64,000 nucleotides of DNA, taken from NCBI GenBank assembly GCA_902363335.1, contig CABIZV010000002.1, positions 434,001-498,000 of the forward strand. The letters are read 5' to 3'. A program made the position numbers and the translations under genes. Positions 43,933 through 52,505 of this stretch are shown one piece after another. Numbering within the stretch: position 1 is the first letter of the stretch; each line of letters opens with the position of its first letter. Origin of the DNA: Enterobacteriaceae bacterium (GTDB taxonomy: Bacteria > Pseudomonadota > Gammaproteobacteria > Enterobacterales > Enterobacteriaceae). The notes below the pieces were generated by a model. That model ran no database searches, was not told where the DNA came from, and saw only the letters and a list, made by a program, of their open reading frames with translations.

Positions 43933-45743
43933 CGCCAGACCTCCTGAGTTTGGGTATTAATAATGGTCAGCATGTGCCAGGCGTTTTCGCTGGCATACAG
44001 CGCGAAAAAGTGTGAAAGCACTGTTCCTAGCAGGTATATCTCCCCCTCGCAGGCGAATGGCTGGGGGTTGATATATAACGTTGACGACAGTCCCCGTATC
44101 GGTATTCCGCGAAACAGCCGATCGGTCGGGAGGGTTTCAAGTTTTTCCAGTGCATTCAGTTTTTCCGGTGATATCCGGGCCATCAGTGGCATATGAATGC
44201 CGTAGCGATCAAAGGTGCGTAGGGTATCCCGCAACACGTCCACATCGTTCAACGTCAGGTAGTTAAGGGTCATGGTAGAAAGGAGGGACCAGTGCAGTGC
44301 GCCATCCCCCACCGCGGGTACGGAGGTAGTCGGGACGGTGATATTGCGAAATGATGCCGTGGAAGCGTTTTGCCCCACGGCCATACAAATATCGCCAGGA
44401 TTCAGCCTGCAGGGTCGGTTACCGCTGGTACATATCAGCTCCGCGGCCACGGGCTCATGGTGAAACCGTGCTGGGTCGGGAAAACTGCCGTCAGAGTGGG
44501 TAAAACGGATAAAATGATCGGGACTGTCGCGCCACAACGCCGGTTTTGTAAGATGATGCCAGTAGAGGGTTTGCCTGTCTCGGTGGTATTCCATCCGGTG
44601 CTGAGTACCGTCCAGCGGCAGCGGCATGATTTCCTCGCGAGAACGTACGATTGCGTGTAGAGCCTTATCCCGTCCCGGAGTCGCTTCCAGGCCGTTGAGT
44701 CCGGTAACGCAGAAAATCTCATAATGATCGGAATATTTATCACTGGCCAGCAGCGGGTATTCCTGGTGTATACCGTCCAGCGTAAAGGGAACCGAATTGT
44801 GTGTGAATAGATTAATGGCTGGGGTGCAGTGCAGACGCAGGGTATCGCGGCTGATACGCAGGTTTTGCGGCAGCGGGCGATCAAACTGTAGCCGCAGAGT
44901 AAACGTGTTGCTGAGAGAGCGTGGAGGTAACATCACACCGCTGAGGTCAAAAAAGTACATCGCGTCCGGGAAGGTCATGTATTCCTGTAAGATCCGGTAA
45001 CCAGCGTGGACGCGTGACGGCCACGGCAGCAGGGAATTTTCTGCTTCAAAGCCACTTGGCGTCAGTGCGATATCCGGCTGTGAATAATGTCGCCCGGCGC
45101 TCATTAACTCTGCTCCCGAGCGATAACGGGAAAGCCAGAGGTAAAGCTGATTACGGCTGTATTCTTCCCCGCCCAGCCAGAAACGCAGGCGGCTGAAATC
45201 TTCCGTCGTCATGCGATAATTTTTTGCTGTAACGAAAGTTATATCAATCAGACCCTGTGTGGCAGAACTGTGCTGCTCAATGTTGCTAATACGTAGCGGA
45301 TGCAGCCAGAAATCACGACAGAGCGTAAAAATACAGGGCGGCAAGCCATCGCCTATACCGTTTTCCTCGCCCGGCAGGCTTGCTACCTGTGAAACTCCCT
45401 GCGGCCCGTTCATTACCTGTTCATTACGTGGGATTAAAATGGGGGATGTGAGTCTGCGAATATCCGGCGTATATTCGATGATAGTCATGGAGGGGACTGG
45501 ACGCTGAAAGTTTGGCTGTAGGCGGTTAATCAATGGAATGGTGACTTCCGGGAACTCATCTTCAATCTTTTCCCGTAACCTGCCGGAGAGGAAGGCGAAT
45601 CCTTCCATCAGGCGCTCGATGTCAGGATCCGCTTCTTTATGCGCCAGAAATGACGCTAGCTGTGGGTTCTCCCGCGCCAGCAGTTTTGCGTACTGACGGA
45701 GATAATCCAGCTCCTGGCGATAATAATATGTATTCAGGGCCAT
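43896..45743 (-). CDS. tssF: Type VI secretion baseplate protein TssF
   Basis: A 615-residue ImpG/VasA (TssF) family protein, full length. The N-terminal YYRQELDYLRQYAKLLARENP and DPDIERLMEGFAFLSGRLREKIEDEFPE blocks (quoted in part: DPDIERLMEGFAFLSGRL) and the C-terminal GRLF-like RLFRGIPIRGL pattern are family marks. It forms the baseplate wedge with TssG. It is divergent from vgrG across a 399-base region. It appears intact, but no other core T6SS gene is present nearby. Confidence 0.92.
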   Translation of the reverse strand: MALNTYYYRQELDYLRQYAKLLARENPQLASFLAHKEADPDIERLMEGFAFLSGRLREKIEDEFPEVTIPLINRLQPNFQRPVPSMTIIEYTPDIRRLTSPILIPRNEQVMNGPQGVSQVASLPGEENGIGDGLPPCIFTLCRDFWLHPLRISNIEQHSSATQGLIDITFVTAKNYRMTTEDFSRLRFWLGGEEYSRNQLYLWLSRYRSGAELMSAGRHYSQPDIALTPSGFEAENSLLPWPSRVHAGYRILQEYMTFPDAMYFFDLSGVMLPPRSLSNTFTLRLQFDRPLPQNLRISRDTLRLHCTPAINLFTHNSVPFTLDGIHQEYPLLASDKYSDHYEIFCVTGLNGLEATPGRDKALHAIVRSREEIMPLPLDGTQHRMEYHRDRQTLYWHHLTKPALWRDSPDHFIRFTHSDGSFPDPARFHHEPVAAELICTSGNRPCRLNPGDICMAVGQNASTASFRNITVPTTSVPAVGDGALHWSLLSTMTLNYLTLNDVDVLRDTLRTFDRYGIHMPLMARISPEKLNALEKLETLPTDRLFRGIPIRGLSSTLYINPQPFACEGEIYLLGTVLSHFFALYASENAWHMLTIINTQTQEVWRWTERTGQYPMM

Positions 45744-46142
45744 AATAGGTTGCTCCTGTTATACAGTAAAAATAATTAGTGACTATATATATAAATCAGC
45801 TGCTTTATTTATGGAAGATTACATAGAACAGCTGTAAATATACCACCGTGGTACAATTTTATTGTGTCATATCCTTGGTGAGTACCACATCATTCAGGAC
45901 AATATCTTTCGCATAACCACCTTATTATGATCTTATTTATATGTTTATGGTCTTATTTTTATTTAATAAAACATGATTAAGATCATATTACCCTCGCAAC
46001 TTATACAGGACGATAGCATTTTAATTATTTTAAGGACGGGTAAAAGTAATATTCATTCATGATTGAAATGTGTTTATGAAATATCATTAAATAATGAATA
46101 ATATTTTATCCTCTGGCTCAATCCCTTATTAAGGATATTGCC
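45744..46142. promoter_or_regulatory. Divergent tssF/vgrG intergenic region
   Basis: Strongly AT-rich, 399 bases. It should hold promoters for both arms. AT-rich direct and inverted words (ATTATGATCTTATTTATATG, TTAAGATCATATTA) occur at 45925-45990, but I cannot assign a named regulator; H-NS binding is plausible from composition. Confidence 0.5.
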
Positions 46143-48260
46143 ATGTCACAGACAGGACTTCGCTTCACTGTTGACGTCGACGGTCAGGACGCAGAAACCT
46201 TCGCCGTGGTCAGTTTTCATCTTGTCCAGACCTACTCTTCGTTGTTTACTCTCGACATTCACGTTGCCAGTAGCAATATCCTACTTAGCGCACGCGACTT
46301 GCTTGAGCAGACGGTGATACTTACGATCTGGCAGGGTACGACGCCGCAGCGGCATATTAAGGGGCTGACGGCCCGCCTTGAGCGTGGTGAATATGACGGT
46401 CGTATCATGCACTACCATCTGCGCGTTCATCCCCCTCTCTGGCGCAGCAGTCTGCGGCAAAATTTCCGCCATTTTCAGCAGCAGGATATCAAAAGCATCA
46501 TTCAGAGCCTGCTGGATGATAACCGGGTGACGGATACGTCATTTCTGCTGGGGCTGGCGCATCCGGCGCGGGAATTTTGCGTGCAGTACGGCGAAACCGA
46601 TTACGCATTTCTGTGCCGGTTATTATCGGAAGAAGGGATTTTTTTCTATGAAGAGCACGCGCAGCAAGGAACCAATCAACGGCTGATTTTTGCCGACAAG
46701 GCGTTTTATTTGCCGGAAGCATTCGCCATTCCGTTTAATCCGCAGCCACGCCCCACGGAAACGGCGTGCATCAGCCAGTTCAGCCACTGTGCGCAGATAC
46801 GCCCAGCGTATGTAGTATCGAAAGATTATACCTTTAAATTCCCTGACTGGCCGGGGCGTTTTCGCCACGATGCGGATGAACTCAACGGCCAGCGCAATCA
46901 GTATGAGGTGATGGATTACCCCGGACGTTTCAAGGATGAGCAGCACGGTAAGGATTTTACTCGCTACCAGATGGAGGGTTGGCGCAACGATACGGAGATT
47001 GCCTCCGGGAGCAGTAATTCGGCCACGCTCTGGCCGGGTACGCGCTTAACCCTGACCGATCATCCGGCGGACGATCTGAACCGCGAGTGGCAGGTGGTGG
47101 CGAGTGAGCTTCACGGGGAGCAGCCCCAGGCGGTACCCGGCAGCCATGCGGACGGTACGACGCTGACGAATCTATTTCAGGCTACTCCGGCAAGCAAGAC
47201 CTGGCGCTCCGCACCGTTGCCAAAACCGAAAGTCGATGGCCCGCAACCCGCCGTTGTCACCGGGCCAGAAGGAGAAGAAATTTTTTGCGATGAGTATGGC
47301 CGGGTGCGGGTGAAGTTCTTGTGGGATCGCTATCACGCCGCCGATCAGGACAGTTCATGCTGGATACAGGTCTCGCAGCCGTGGGCCGGTGCGGGTTTTG
47401 GTCATCTCGCTATTCCGCGCGTGGGTCAGGAGGTCATCGTTGACTTTCTGAATGGTGACCCGGATCAGCCGATTATTATGGGACGGGCGTATAACTTTAA
47501 TAATTATACGCCGGGAAGTCTGCCGGGAACGAAAACGCAGATGACTATTCGCTCGCAGACGTATAAGGGAGAAGGGTTTAATGAATTGCGGTTTGAGGAT
47601 GCGGCGGGACGTGAGGAGGTTTATGTTCATGCTGAAAAGGATATGAATCATGTGATTAATAATGACAGGACCAGTCTGACTAAACGGCATTCGGTGGATA
47701 AGGTGCAGGGGAATAGTGCGGTTCTGGTGGATGAAAATCAGGTTATGCAAATTGCTGGCACTCAGAACACCAGCATCGGCGGTGATTATGTTTTGTCGGT
47801 TGGGAACCATTTTACGGATGGTTATCGTAATATGAATCTGACCGCTTTTCAGGATGGAGCCGCTCAAACGTTAAAGAGGTTGGCTTTCTCCGCTGGTGCT
47901 CATGGCATTGTTCCTGGTGTCGGAAATATGACCACATTTATACAGGGAAATCGGATGGAGCATGTCAACATGACAGATACCAGCACTGTCTCTGGCGCGA
48001 AAATAATTAATGCAGGAACCATGGTTTCAATTAGCGCAGGAACATTGCTTAATTTAATCTCAGCAGGGAATAGCAAGGAAATATGTGGCGGCACGAAAAT
48101 GATTCAGGCGACTGAAAGAATAGAACTACATGCAGGAAAAGCTTCGTTAACGATGACAAATGATGGTCAGATAGAGCTTGCTGGCATGAAAGTAACTATA
48201 AATGGTAGTGACGGAATTTTGATTAAAAGCCCTGTGGTTAATATCGAGGGCGATAAATGA
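46143..48260 (+). CDS. vgrG: Type VI secretion spike protein VgrG
   Basis: A 705-residue VgrG. The gp27-like part (about 1-370) includes the CVQYGETDYAFLCRLLSEEGI motif (YGETDYAFLCRLL). The OB-fold/gp5 part (about 380-480) has EEIFCDEYGRVRVKFLWDR and CWIQVSQPWAGAGFG (split here: GRVRVKFLWDR, WAGAGFG). A DUF2345-type beta-helix extends from about 480 to the end with no added toxin domain. VgrG trimers tip the Hcp tube and carry effectors with a PAAR cap. Its ATGA overlap with the next gene suggests one transcript vgrG-membrane protein-toxin-PAAR. Confidence 0.95.
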   Translation: MSQTGLRFTVDVDGQDAETFAVVSFHLVQTYSSLFTLDIHVASSNILLSARDLLEQTVILTIWQGTTPQRHIKGLTARLERGEYDGRIMHYHLRVHPPLWRSSLRQNFRHFQQQDIKSIIQSLLDDNRVTDTSFLLGLAHPAREFCVQYGETDYAFLCRLLSEEGIFFYEEHAQQGTNQRLIFADKAFYLPEAFAIPFNPQPRPTETACISQFSHCAQIRPAYVVSKDYTFKFPDWPGRFRHDADELNGQRNQYEVMDYPGRFKDEQHGKDFTRYQMEGWRNDTEIASGSSNSATLWPGTRLTLTDHPADDLNREWQVVASELHGEQPQAVPGSHADGTTLTNLFQATPASKTWRSAPLPKPKVDGPQPAVVTGPEGEEIFCDEYGRVRVKFLWDRYHAADQDSSCWIQVSQPWAGAGFGHLAIPRVGQEVIVDFLNGDPDQPIIMGRAYNFNNYTPGSLPGTKTQMTIRSQTYKGEGFNELRFEDAAGREEVYVHAEKDMNHVINNDRTSLTKRHSVDKVQGNSAVLVDENQVMQIAGTQNTSIGGDYVLSVGNHFTDGYRNMNLTAFQDGAAQTLKRLAFSAGAHGIVPGVGNMTTFIQGNRMEHVNMTDTSTVSGAKIINAGTMVSISAGTLLNLISAGNSKEICGGTKMIQATERIELHAGKASLTMTNDGQIELAGMKVTINGSDGILIKSPVVNIEGDK

Positions 48261-48595
48261 AGAAGATTTTGATTATTTTAGTTTTTTTTATGTTATGCAT
48301 CGAAGCAGGAATGCGTATTGCCATTTGGAGGGCGTTAGATGAAGTTGTACCAAAAAATGCAACGTACAGTATGGAAGTGATATTGCTGGATAATTCATTG
48401 ACTTGGAAATGTCGCGCATATAGTAACGGGGAAAATCATTATATGAATGTGTTCTATAGCCTGTGGTTTATTTCTATAATAAATGAGAGGATGATTTGTG
48501 AATATCAGTCTCCGTATATTACTTTAAGAGTGGACCCTCCAGGACTAAAATATTATTACTGGAGTTTTCATCGTATGGGGTTTGAAGAGGATTGA
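48257..48595 (+). CDS. Small membrane-anchored protein, candidate immunity or adaptor
   Basis: A 112-residue protein with an N-terminal hydrophobic segment (ILIILVFFMLCIEAGM) that is a signal anchor or uncleaved signal. The rest (about 22-112) would be periplasmic, with aromatic-rich strands and two Cys (in WKCRAYS and MICEYQS) that could form a disulfide. I do not recognise the family. It overlaps vgrG by four bases and ends 31 bases before the candidate toxin start, so it is probably an immunity protein guarding the periplasm or a loading factor. Confidence 0.6.
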   Translation: MKKILIILVFFMLCIEAGMRIAIWRALDEVVPKNATYSMEVILLDNSLTWKCRAYSNGENHYMNVFYSLWFISIINERMICEYQSPYITLRVDPPGLKYYYWSFHRMGFEED

Positions 48596-48626
48596 CAATA
48601 TCGCTAGTCTGAAGAATGGGGGATTT

Positions 48627-49820
48627 ATGGCGAATATATACAGTAATAAGAACGGCGATATAAAAGAGTACTGGAGTCTAAAAATCACACTGAATGCAGG
48701 AGAGCAGCCGTTACCTAATATAAGGGATTTTGGTAGGCCCACTATCGGGTTAAATTATTGTTTATATAATGAGTCAGAGTACAAGAAAAAACTTCCGGTC
48801 AAACCAAAATTGAGCAGCATACAGACGTTAGAAAAAAATTCTGTTATCTTTGAAAGTGAGGGTGCTCAGCAATGGAATGTAAGCGCCCAATCTCCGATGC
48901 CATTTGAATTTCCACTAACAAAATCTGAATATGACGACGCTTATTCATTGGTGATATGGGCTGACCCTTTTGCAAGTGCAGCCTTTTTTTGGGAAGGTAA
49001 CTGGAGAGGGGTGTTAATTATTGATAATATTTCTCAATATAAACACGATGAGTCAGACGGAATTATTAATAAACATGTAATTGACATTACTGTAAAAGTT
49101 GGTCAGAGTGTTATCTCTTATTTTTTAGATTTGGTTGAAACTTACACTTCGCCAAATTTTAAACCACTAAAAGAACTTCATGATGCTATAAAAGAAAACA
49201 ATAATACAGATGCTATGGGGAGATTAGGCGTAATGGGGGTGTCCACTGGGCAAAATAATAGTATTAATTATGCCACGAGAAATAATTCGGGGGAAAAAAT
49301 AGTTGATCCTTTTGGGGATGATTTATATGATAAGGATTATTGGATTTCAGAAAGTAAAAAAGCAAAAAATTCTTCGGATGTAAAGTGGGGAGAATCTAAT
49401 ATTAGTATTTATGACTTTAAGGATCCAATAAACTCCCTGTATGGTTCGATGATGCGTATTGGCAATGATGGGCGTATTTATAGTAATGAAGGTTTCTCTA
49501 ATCTTAACTGGGGAATCGTGGGTTATCAACTGGAAGTCGGCCCTGACAGAATGATTAAGTATGCACATATGGATTTGACTTCCGGGGATCAAACCCACGA
49601 TGACGCAGCTACCAGAGATGGAGAGAAAGCTGCTGAAATTGCGGCAAATACATCAAGTGACAAACCCAGTGCGTTAGACCGGAGAGCGTTGTTTTTATTT
49701 ATAGTAAACGCCATAAGTTCCAATGACTTATATACTCATGTTGGTGTTGCAAAATATCAATACGCAAAAAATATACAGAGAGAAAAAGCAAGACAAAAAT
49801 TTATGAATGGTAAATGGTAG
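48627..49820 (+). CDS. Candidate T6SS effector, weakly polymorphic-toxin-type-44-like C-terminus
   Basis: A 397-residue protein that starts MANIYSNKNGDIKEYW; GGGGGA four bases upstream of ATG 48627 fixes the start against a TTG at 48582. The N-terminal part (1-180) looks beta-rich and may dock on VgrG. The C-terminal part holds DVKWGESN (about 251-258), GFSNLNWGIVGYQ (about 289-301) and DDAATRDGEKAAE (about 325-337). The order Asp-Lys, then F-x-N-[F/L]-N-[Y/W]-G-x-x-G, then a D-rich R-x-G helix recalls the type 44 polymorphic toxin domain, which is of unknown activity. A GVSTG string at about 204-208 looks like a lipase elbow but lacks context. Low GC and position between vgrG and PAAR support an effector role. 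Confidence 0.6.
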   Translation: MANIYSNKNGDIKEYWSLKITLNAGEQPLPNIRDFGRPTIGLNYCLYNESEYKKKLPVKPKLSSIQTLEKNSVIFESEGAQQWNVSAQSPMPFEFPLTKSEYDDAYSLVIWADPFASAAFFWEGNWRGVLIIDNISQYKHDESDGIINKHVIDITVKVGQSVISYFLDLVETYTSPNFKPLKELHDAIKENNNTDAMGRLGVMGVSTGQNNSINYATRNNSGEKIVDPFGDDLYDKDYWISESKKAKNSSDVKWGESNISIYDFKDPINSLYGSMMRIGNDGRIYSNEGFSNLNWGIVGYQLEVGPDRMIKYAHMDLTSGDQTHDDAATRDGEKAAEIAANTSSDKPSALDRRALFLFIVNAISSNDLYTHVGVAKYQYAKNIQREKARQKFMNGKW

Positions 49821-49832
49821 TTATAACGCTAT

Positions 49833-49952
49833 ATGGAATATATCGTTTCTGAATCATCGCTATCTTTAATACATGGTAACGTATTGCAGGATGATGATAG
49901 CGTAGGTGGTGTTAATAATTGTGTAATGACAAGTATATTAGTCCATAAATAA
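49833..49952 (+). CDS. Possible small ORF between toxin and PAAR genes (39 residues)
   Basis: ATG 49833 opens a frame of 39 codons (MEYIVSESSLSLIHGNVL... ending TSILVHK), 12 bases after the toxin stop and 18 before the PAAR start. It has no clear ribosome site or hydrophobic segment. It may be a remnant of a second immunity or toxin gene, or chance. Confidence 0.25.
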   Translation: MEYIVSESSLSLIHGNVLQDDDSVGGVNNCVMTSILVHK

Positions 49953-49970
49953 TGAATAAGGAGAACTGTT

Positions 49971-50270
49971 ATGGGTAAACCTGTTGCGTTAAAAGGACAC
50001 AACCACACCTGCCCACAAGTTGATCCCGGTCCCCAGCCTCATGTTGGTGGCCCGATCAGTGAATGCCAGCAGAGTTTTGTCACCTATAACGGTACCCCAC
50101 TGGCGCTGGTTGGAGACAAACTTATCTGTGAAGGTAGCGGCAGTAAAGATACCATTGTTTCAGGTTCATCCGTATTAACTATTAATGGTAAAGCTGTCGT
50201 CAGGATGGGGGACACAACCGAACATGGTGGTGTAATTGTAGAAGGCGAATCTGGATTTCTGGTTTCTTAA
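49971..50270 (+). CDS. PAAR domain spike-tip protein
   Basis: A 99-residue single-domain PAAR protein. KPVALKGHNHTCP and PHVGGPISE at the N-terminus and TINGKAVVRMGDTTEHGG at the C-terminus supply the His/Cys zinc ligands and the repeated GxPxA-type turns. It sharpens the VgrG tip and links effectors. AAGGAGAA lies upstream. It closes the vgrG cluster. Confidence 0.92.
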   Translation: MGKPVALKGHNHTCPQVDPGPQPHVGGPISECQQSFVTYNGTPLALVGDKLICEGSGSKDTIVSGSSVLTINGKAVVRMGDTTEHGGVIVEGESGFLVS

Positions 50271-50502
50271 TATGTTTTTGCAATACGAGTGCAGTACGTT
50301 TTAATCATCAAAATTATTTTTTTGTTTGTAGCTATTAAAAATGAGTCCGAGATTGGGCCTACAGTGATAAAGTAAGTAATATTATTTCTTTTTTTGAAAA
50401 GGTTTATGGTTAGGGGCAGGATGTTTGCACGACATATCAGTTTAGAAAGGCGCCTTTTTGCTATCAGCGATTTTATCCCGGTTATTTTCATCCTTGTGCG
50501 CT

Positions 50503-50581
50503 CCCGGCGTCGCTGACGCTCATCCGGGCTACCTGTGCGTTACCTGTAGCCCGGACGAGGTGCAAAGCACCGACTCCGGGA
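50503..50581. repeat. REP-like palindromes upstream of nadA
   Basis: CCCGGCGTCGCTGACGCTC...GGGCTACC and GTAGCCCGGACGAGGTGC...CTCCGGGAA form two hairpins of the same CCCGG family seen at 13657, 25367 and 54841. They mark the end of the accessory region. Between 50271 and 50503 no gene is supported. Confidence 0.75.
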
Positions 50582-50628
50582 AAAGGGCATAAAATTCACC
50601 ACGACTTTTCTCACGCAATCGGCTATCT

Positions 50629-50646
50629 TGTTTAGCATATAAAACA
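50629..50646 (+). promoter_or_regulatory. NadR box of nadA
   Basis: TGTTTAGCATATAAAACA matches the 18-base NadR consensus TGTTTA-N6-TAAACA with one mismatch, 73 bases before the nadA start. NadR represses NAD synthesis genes when NAD/ATP is sufficient. Confidence 0.75.
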
Positions 50647-50718
50647 TATTGCCGTGGTAACGGCGAATCTTCGCCGAATAACCGTTTATTTCGTTAAGCC
50701 AGTAAAACGAGAAGCATA

Positions 50719-51762
50719 ATGAGCGTGATGTTTGACCCAGAAGCCGCAATTTACCCATTCCCGCCTAAGCCTGTGCCATTAACTCTCGATGAGAAACAAT
50801 TTTATCGCGGGAAAATCAAACGATTACTCAAAGAGCGCGATGCCGTTATGGTGGCGCATTACTACACCGACCCGGAGATTCAACAGCTAGCGGAAGAGAC
50901 CGGCGGCTGTATATCAGATTCGCTGGAGATGGCACGCTTTGGTGCCAAACATCCGGCCTCCACGTTGCTGGTCGCGGGCGTGCGTTTTATGGGGGAAACA
51001 GCAAAAATCCTCAGCCCGGAAAAAACGATTCTGATGCCGACCCTGGAAGCTGAATGTTCGCTCGATCTCGGCTGTCCTATTGATGCCTTTAATGATTTCT
51101 GTGATGCGCATCCCGATCGAACGGTGGTGGTCTACGCCAATACCTCTGCGGCGGTAAAAGCGCGCGCCGACTGGGTCGTGACTTCCAGTATTGCCGTTGA
51201 ACTGATTGAACACCTCGACAGCCTGGGAGAGAAAATTATCTGGGCGCCGGATCGCCATCTGGGACGTTACGTGCAAAAGCAAACCGGCGCTGACATTCTG
51301 TGCTGGCAAGGTGCCTGTATCGTTCATGATGAGTTTAAAACCCAGGCGCTGGAACGCATGAAAGCACTCTATCCGCAGGCGGCGGTGCTCGTGCATCCAG
51401 AATCACCGCAGGCGATTGTCGATATGGCTGATGCGGTGGGTTCCACCAGTCAGCTTATCAATGCGGCGAAAACCCTGCCTCACCAGCAGCTTATCGTGGC
51501 AACCGACCGCGGTATCTTTTATAAAATGCAGCAGGCGGTGCCGGAAAAAGAACTGTTCGAAGCGCCTACTGCTGGAGAAGGGGCGACCTGTCGCACCTGC
51601 GCGCACTGCCCGTGGATGGCGATGAATGGCCTTAAAGCGATTGCTGAGAGTCTGGAAAATAGCGGTGCGGCGCATGAAATCCATGTGGATGAAGCGCTGC
51701 GGCAGGGAGCGTTAACTCCGCTCAACCGGATGCTGGATTTTGCGGCTACACTTCGAGGGTAA
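50719..51762 (+). CDS. nadA: Quinolinate synthase
   Basis: A 347-residue 4Fe-4S enzyme that condenses iminoaspartate with dihydroxyacetone phosphate to quinolinate for NAD. Cluster ligands are the Cys in LEAECSLDLGCP, in LCWQGACIVHDEF, and in the C-terminal CRTCAHCPWMAMN. Length equals E. coli NadA. pnuC follows 23 bases later in the same operon, under a NadR box. Confidence 0.96.
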   Translation: MSVMFDPEAAIYPFPPKPVPLTLDEKQFYRGKIKRLLKERDAVMVAHYYTDPEIQQLAEETGGCISDSLEMARFGAKHPASTLLVAGVRFMGETAKILSPEKTILMPTLEAECSLDLGCPIDAFNDFCDAHPDRTVVVYANTSAAVKARADWVVTSSIAVELIEHLDSLGEKIIWAPDRHLGRYVQKQTGADILCWQGACIVHDEFKTQALERMKALYPQAAVLVHPESPQAIVDMADAVGSTSQLINAAKTLPHQQLIVATDRGIFYKMQQAVPEKELFEAPTAGEGATCRTCAHCPWMAMNGLKAIAESLENSGAAHEIHVDEALRQGALTPLNRMLDFAATLRG

Positions 51763-51785
51763 TCCTCTCATTTTCTGGAGTTAAA

Positions 51786-52505
51786 ATGGATTTTTTAAGT
51801 ACGCAGAATATCCTCGTGCATATCCCCCTGGGGGCCGGTGGCTACGATCTGTCGTGGATTGAAGCGATCGGAACGATTGCGGGTTTGCTGTGCATCTGGC
51901 TGGCAAGCCTTGAGAAAATCGTTAACTACCTGTTTGGGCTGATTAACGTCACGCTATTTGCGATTATCTTTTTCCAGATCCAGCTCTACGCAAGCCTGCT
52001 GCTACAGCTCTTCTTCTTTGCGGCCAATCTTTACGGCTGGTATGCATGGTCGCGGCAAACCGGTCAGAACGAAGCGGAACTGCAAATCCGCTGGCTGCCG
52101 TTGCCTAAGGCGCTGGCCTGGCTGGCGGCTTGCGTGATTGCGATTGGCTTAATGACCGTTTATATCGATCCCGTCTTTGCGGTGCTAACGCATATAGCGG
52201 TGAGCGTGATGCAGACGCTGGGCATGAATGTGACAATGCCGGTGCTGCAACCGGATGCTTTCCCATTCTGGGATTCATGCATGATGGTATTGTCGATTGC
52301 CGCGATGGTATTGATGACGCGTAAATACGTTGAAAACTGGCTTCTGTGGGTGGTGATAAACGTGATTAGCGTGGCGATCTTTACCCTTCAGGGCGTCTAT
52401 GCCATGGCGCTGGAATATTTAATCCTGACCTTTATTGCGCTTAATGGGAGCCGGATGTGGATGAAAAGCGCGCGTGAGCGAGGCTCTCGCGCGTTAACTC
52501 ATTAA
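51786..52505 (+). CDS. pnuC: Nicotinamide riboside transporter PnuC
   Basis: A 239-residue inner-membrane protein with seven helices. The conserved NVTLFAIIFFQIQLYASLLLQ stretch (NVTLFAIIFFQIQLYA) and WYAWSRQ motif are present, as is the C-terminal NWLLWVVINVISVAIF. It imports nicotinamide riboside by facilitated diffusion. Its stop overlaps the convergent zitB stop by four bases. Confidence 0.95.
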   Translation: MDFLSTQNILVHIPLGAGGYDLSWIEAIGTIAGLLCIWLASLEKIVNYLFGLINVTLFAIIFFQIQLYASLLLQLFFFAANLYGWYAWSRQTGQNEAELQIRWLPLPKALAWLAACVIAIGLMTVYIDPVFAVLTHIAVSVMQTLGMNVTMPVLQPDAFPFWDSCMMVLSIAAMVLMTRKYVENWLLWVVINVISVAIFTLQGVYAMALEYLILTFIALNGSRMWMKSARERGSRALTH

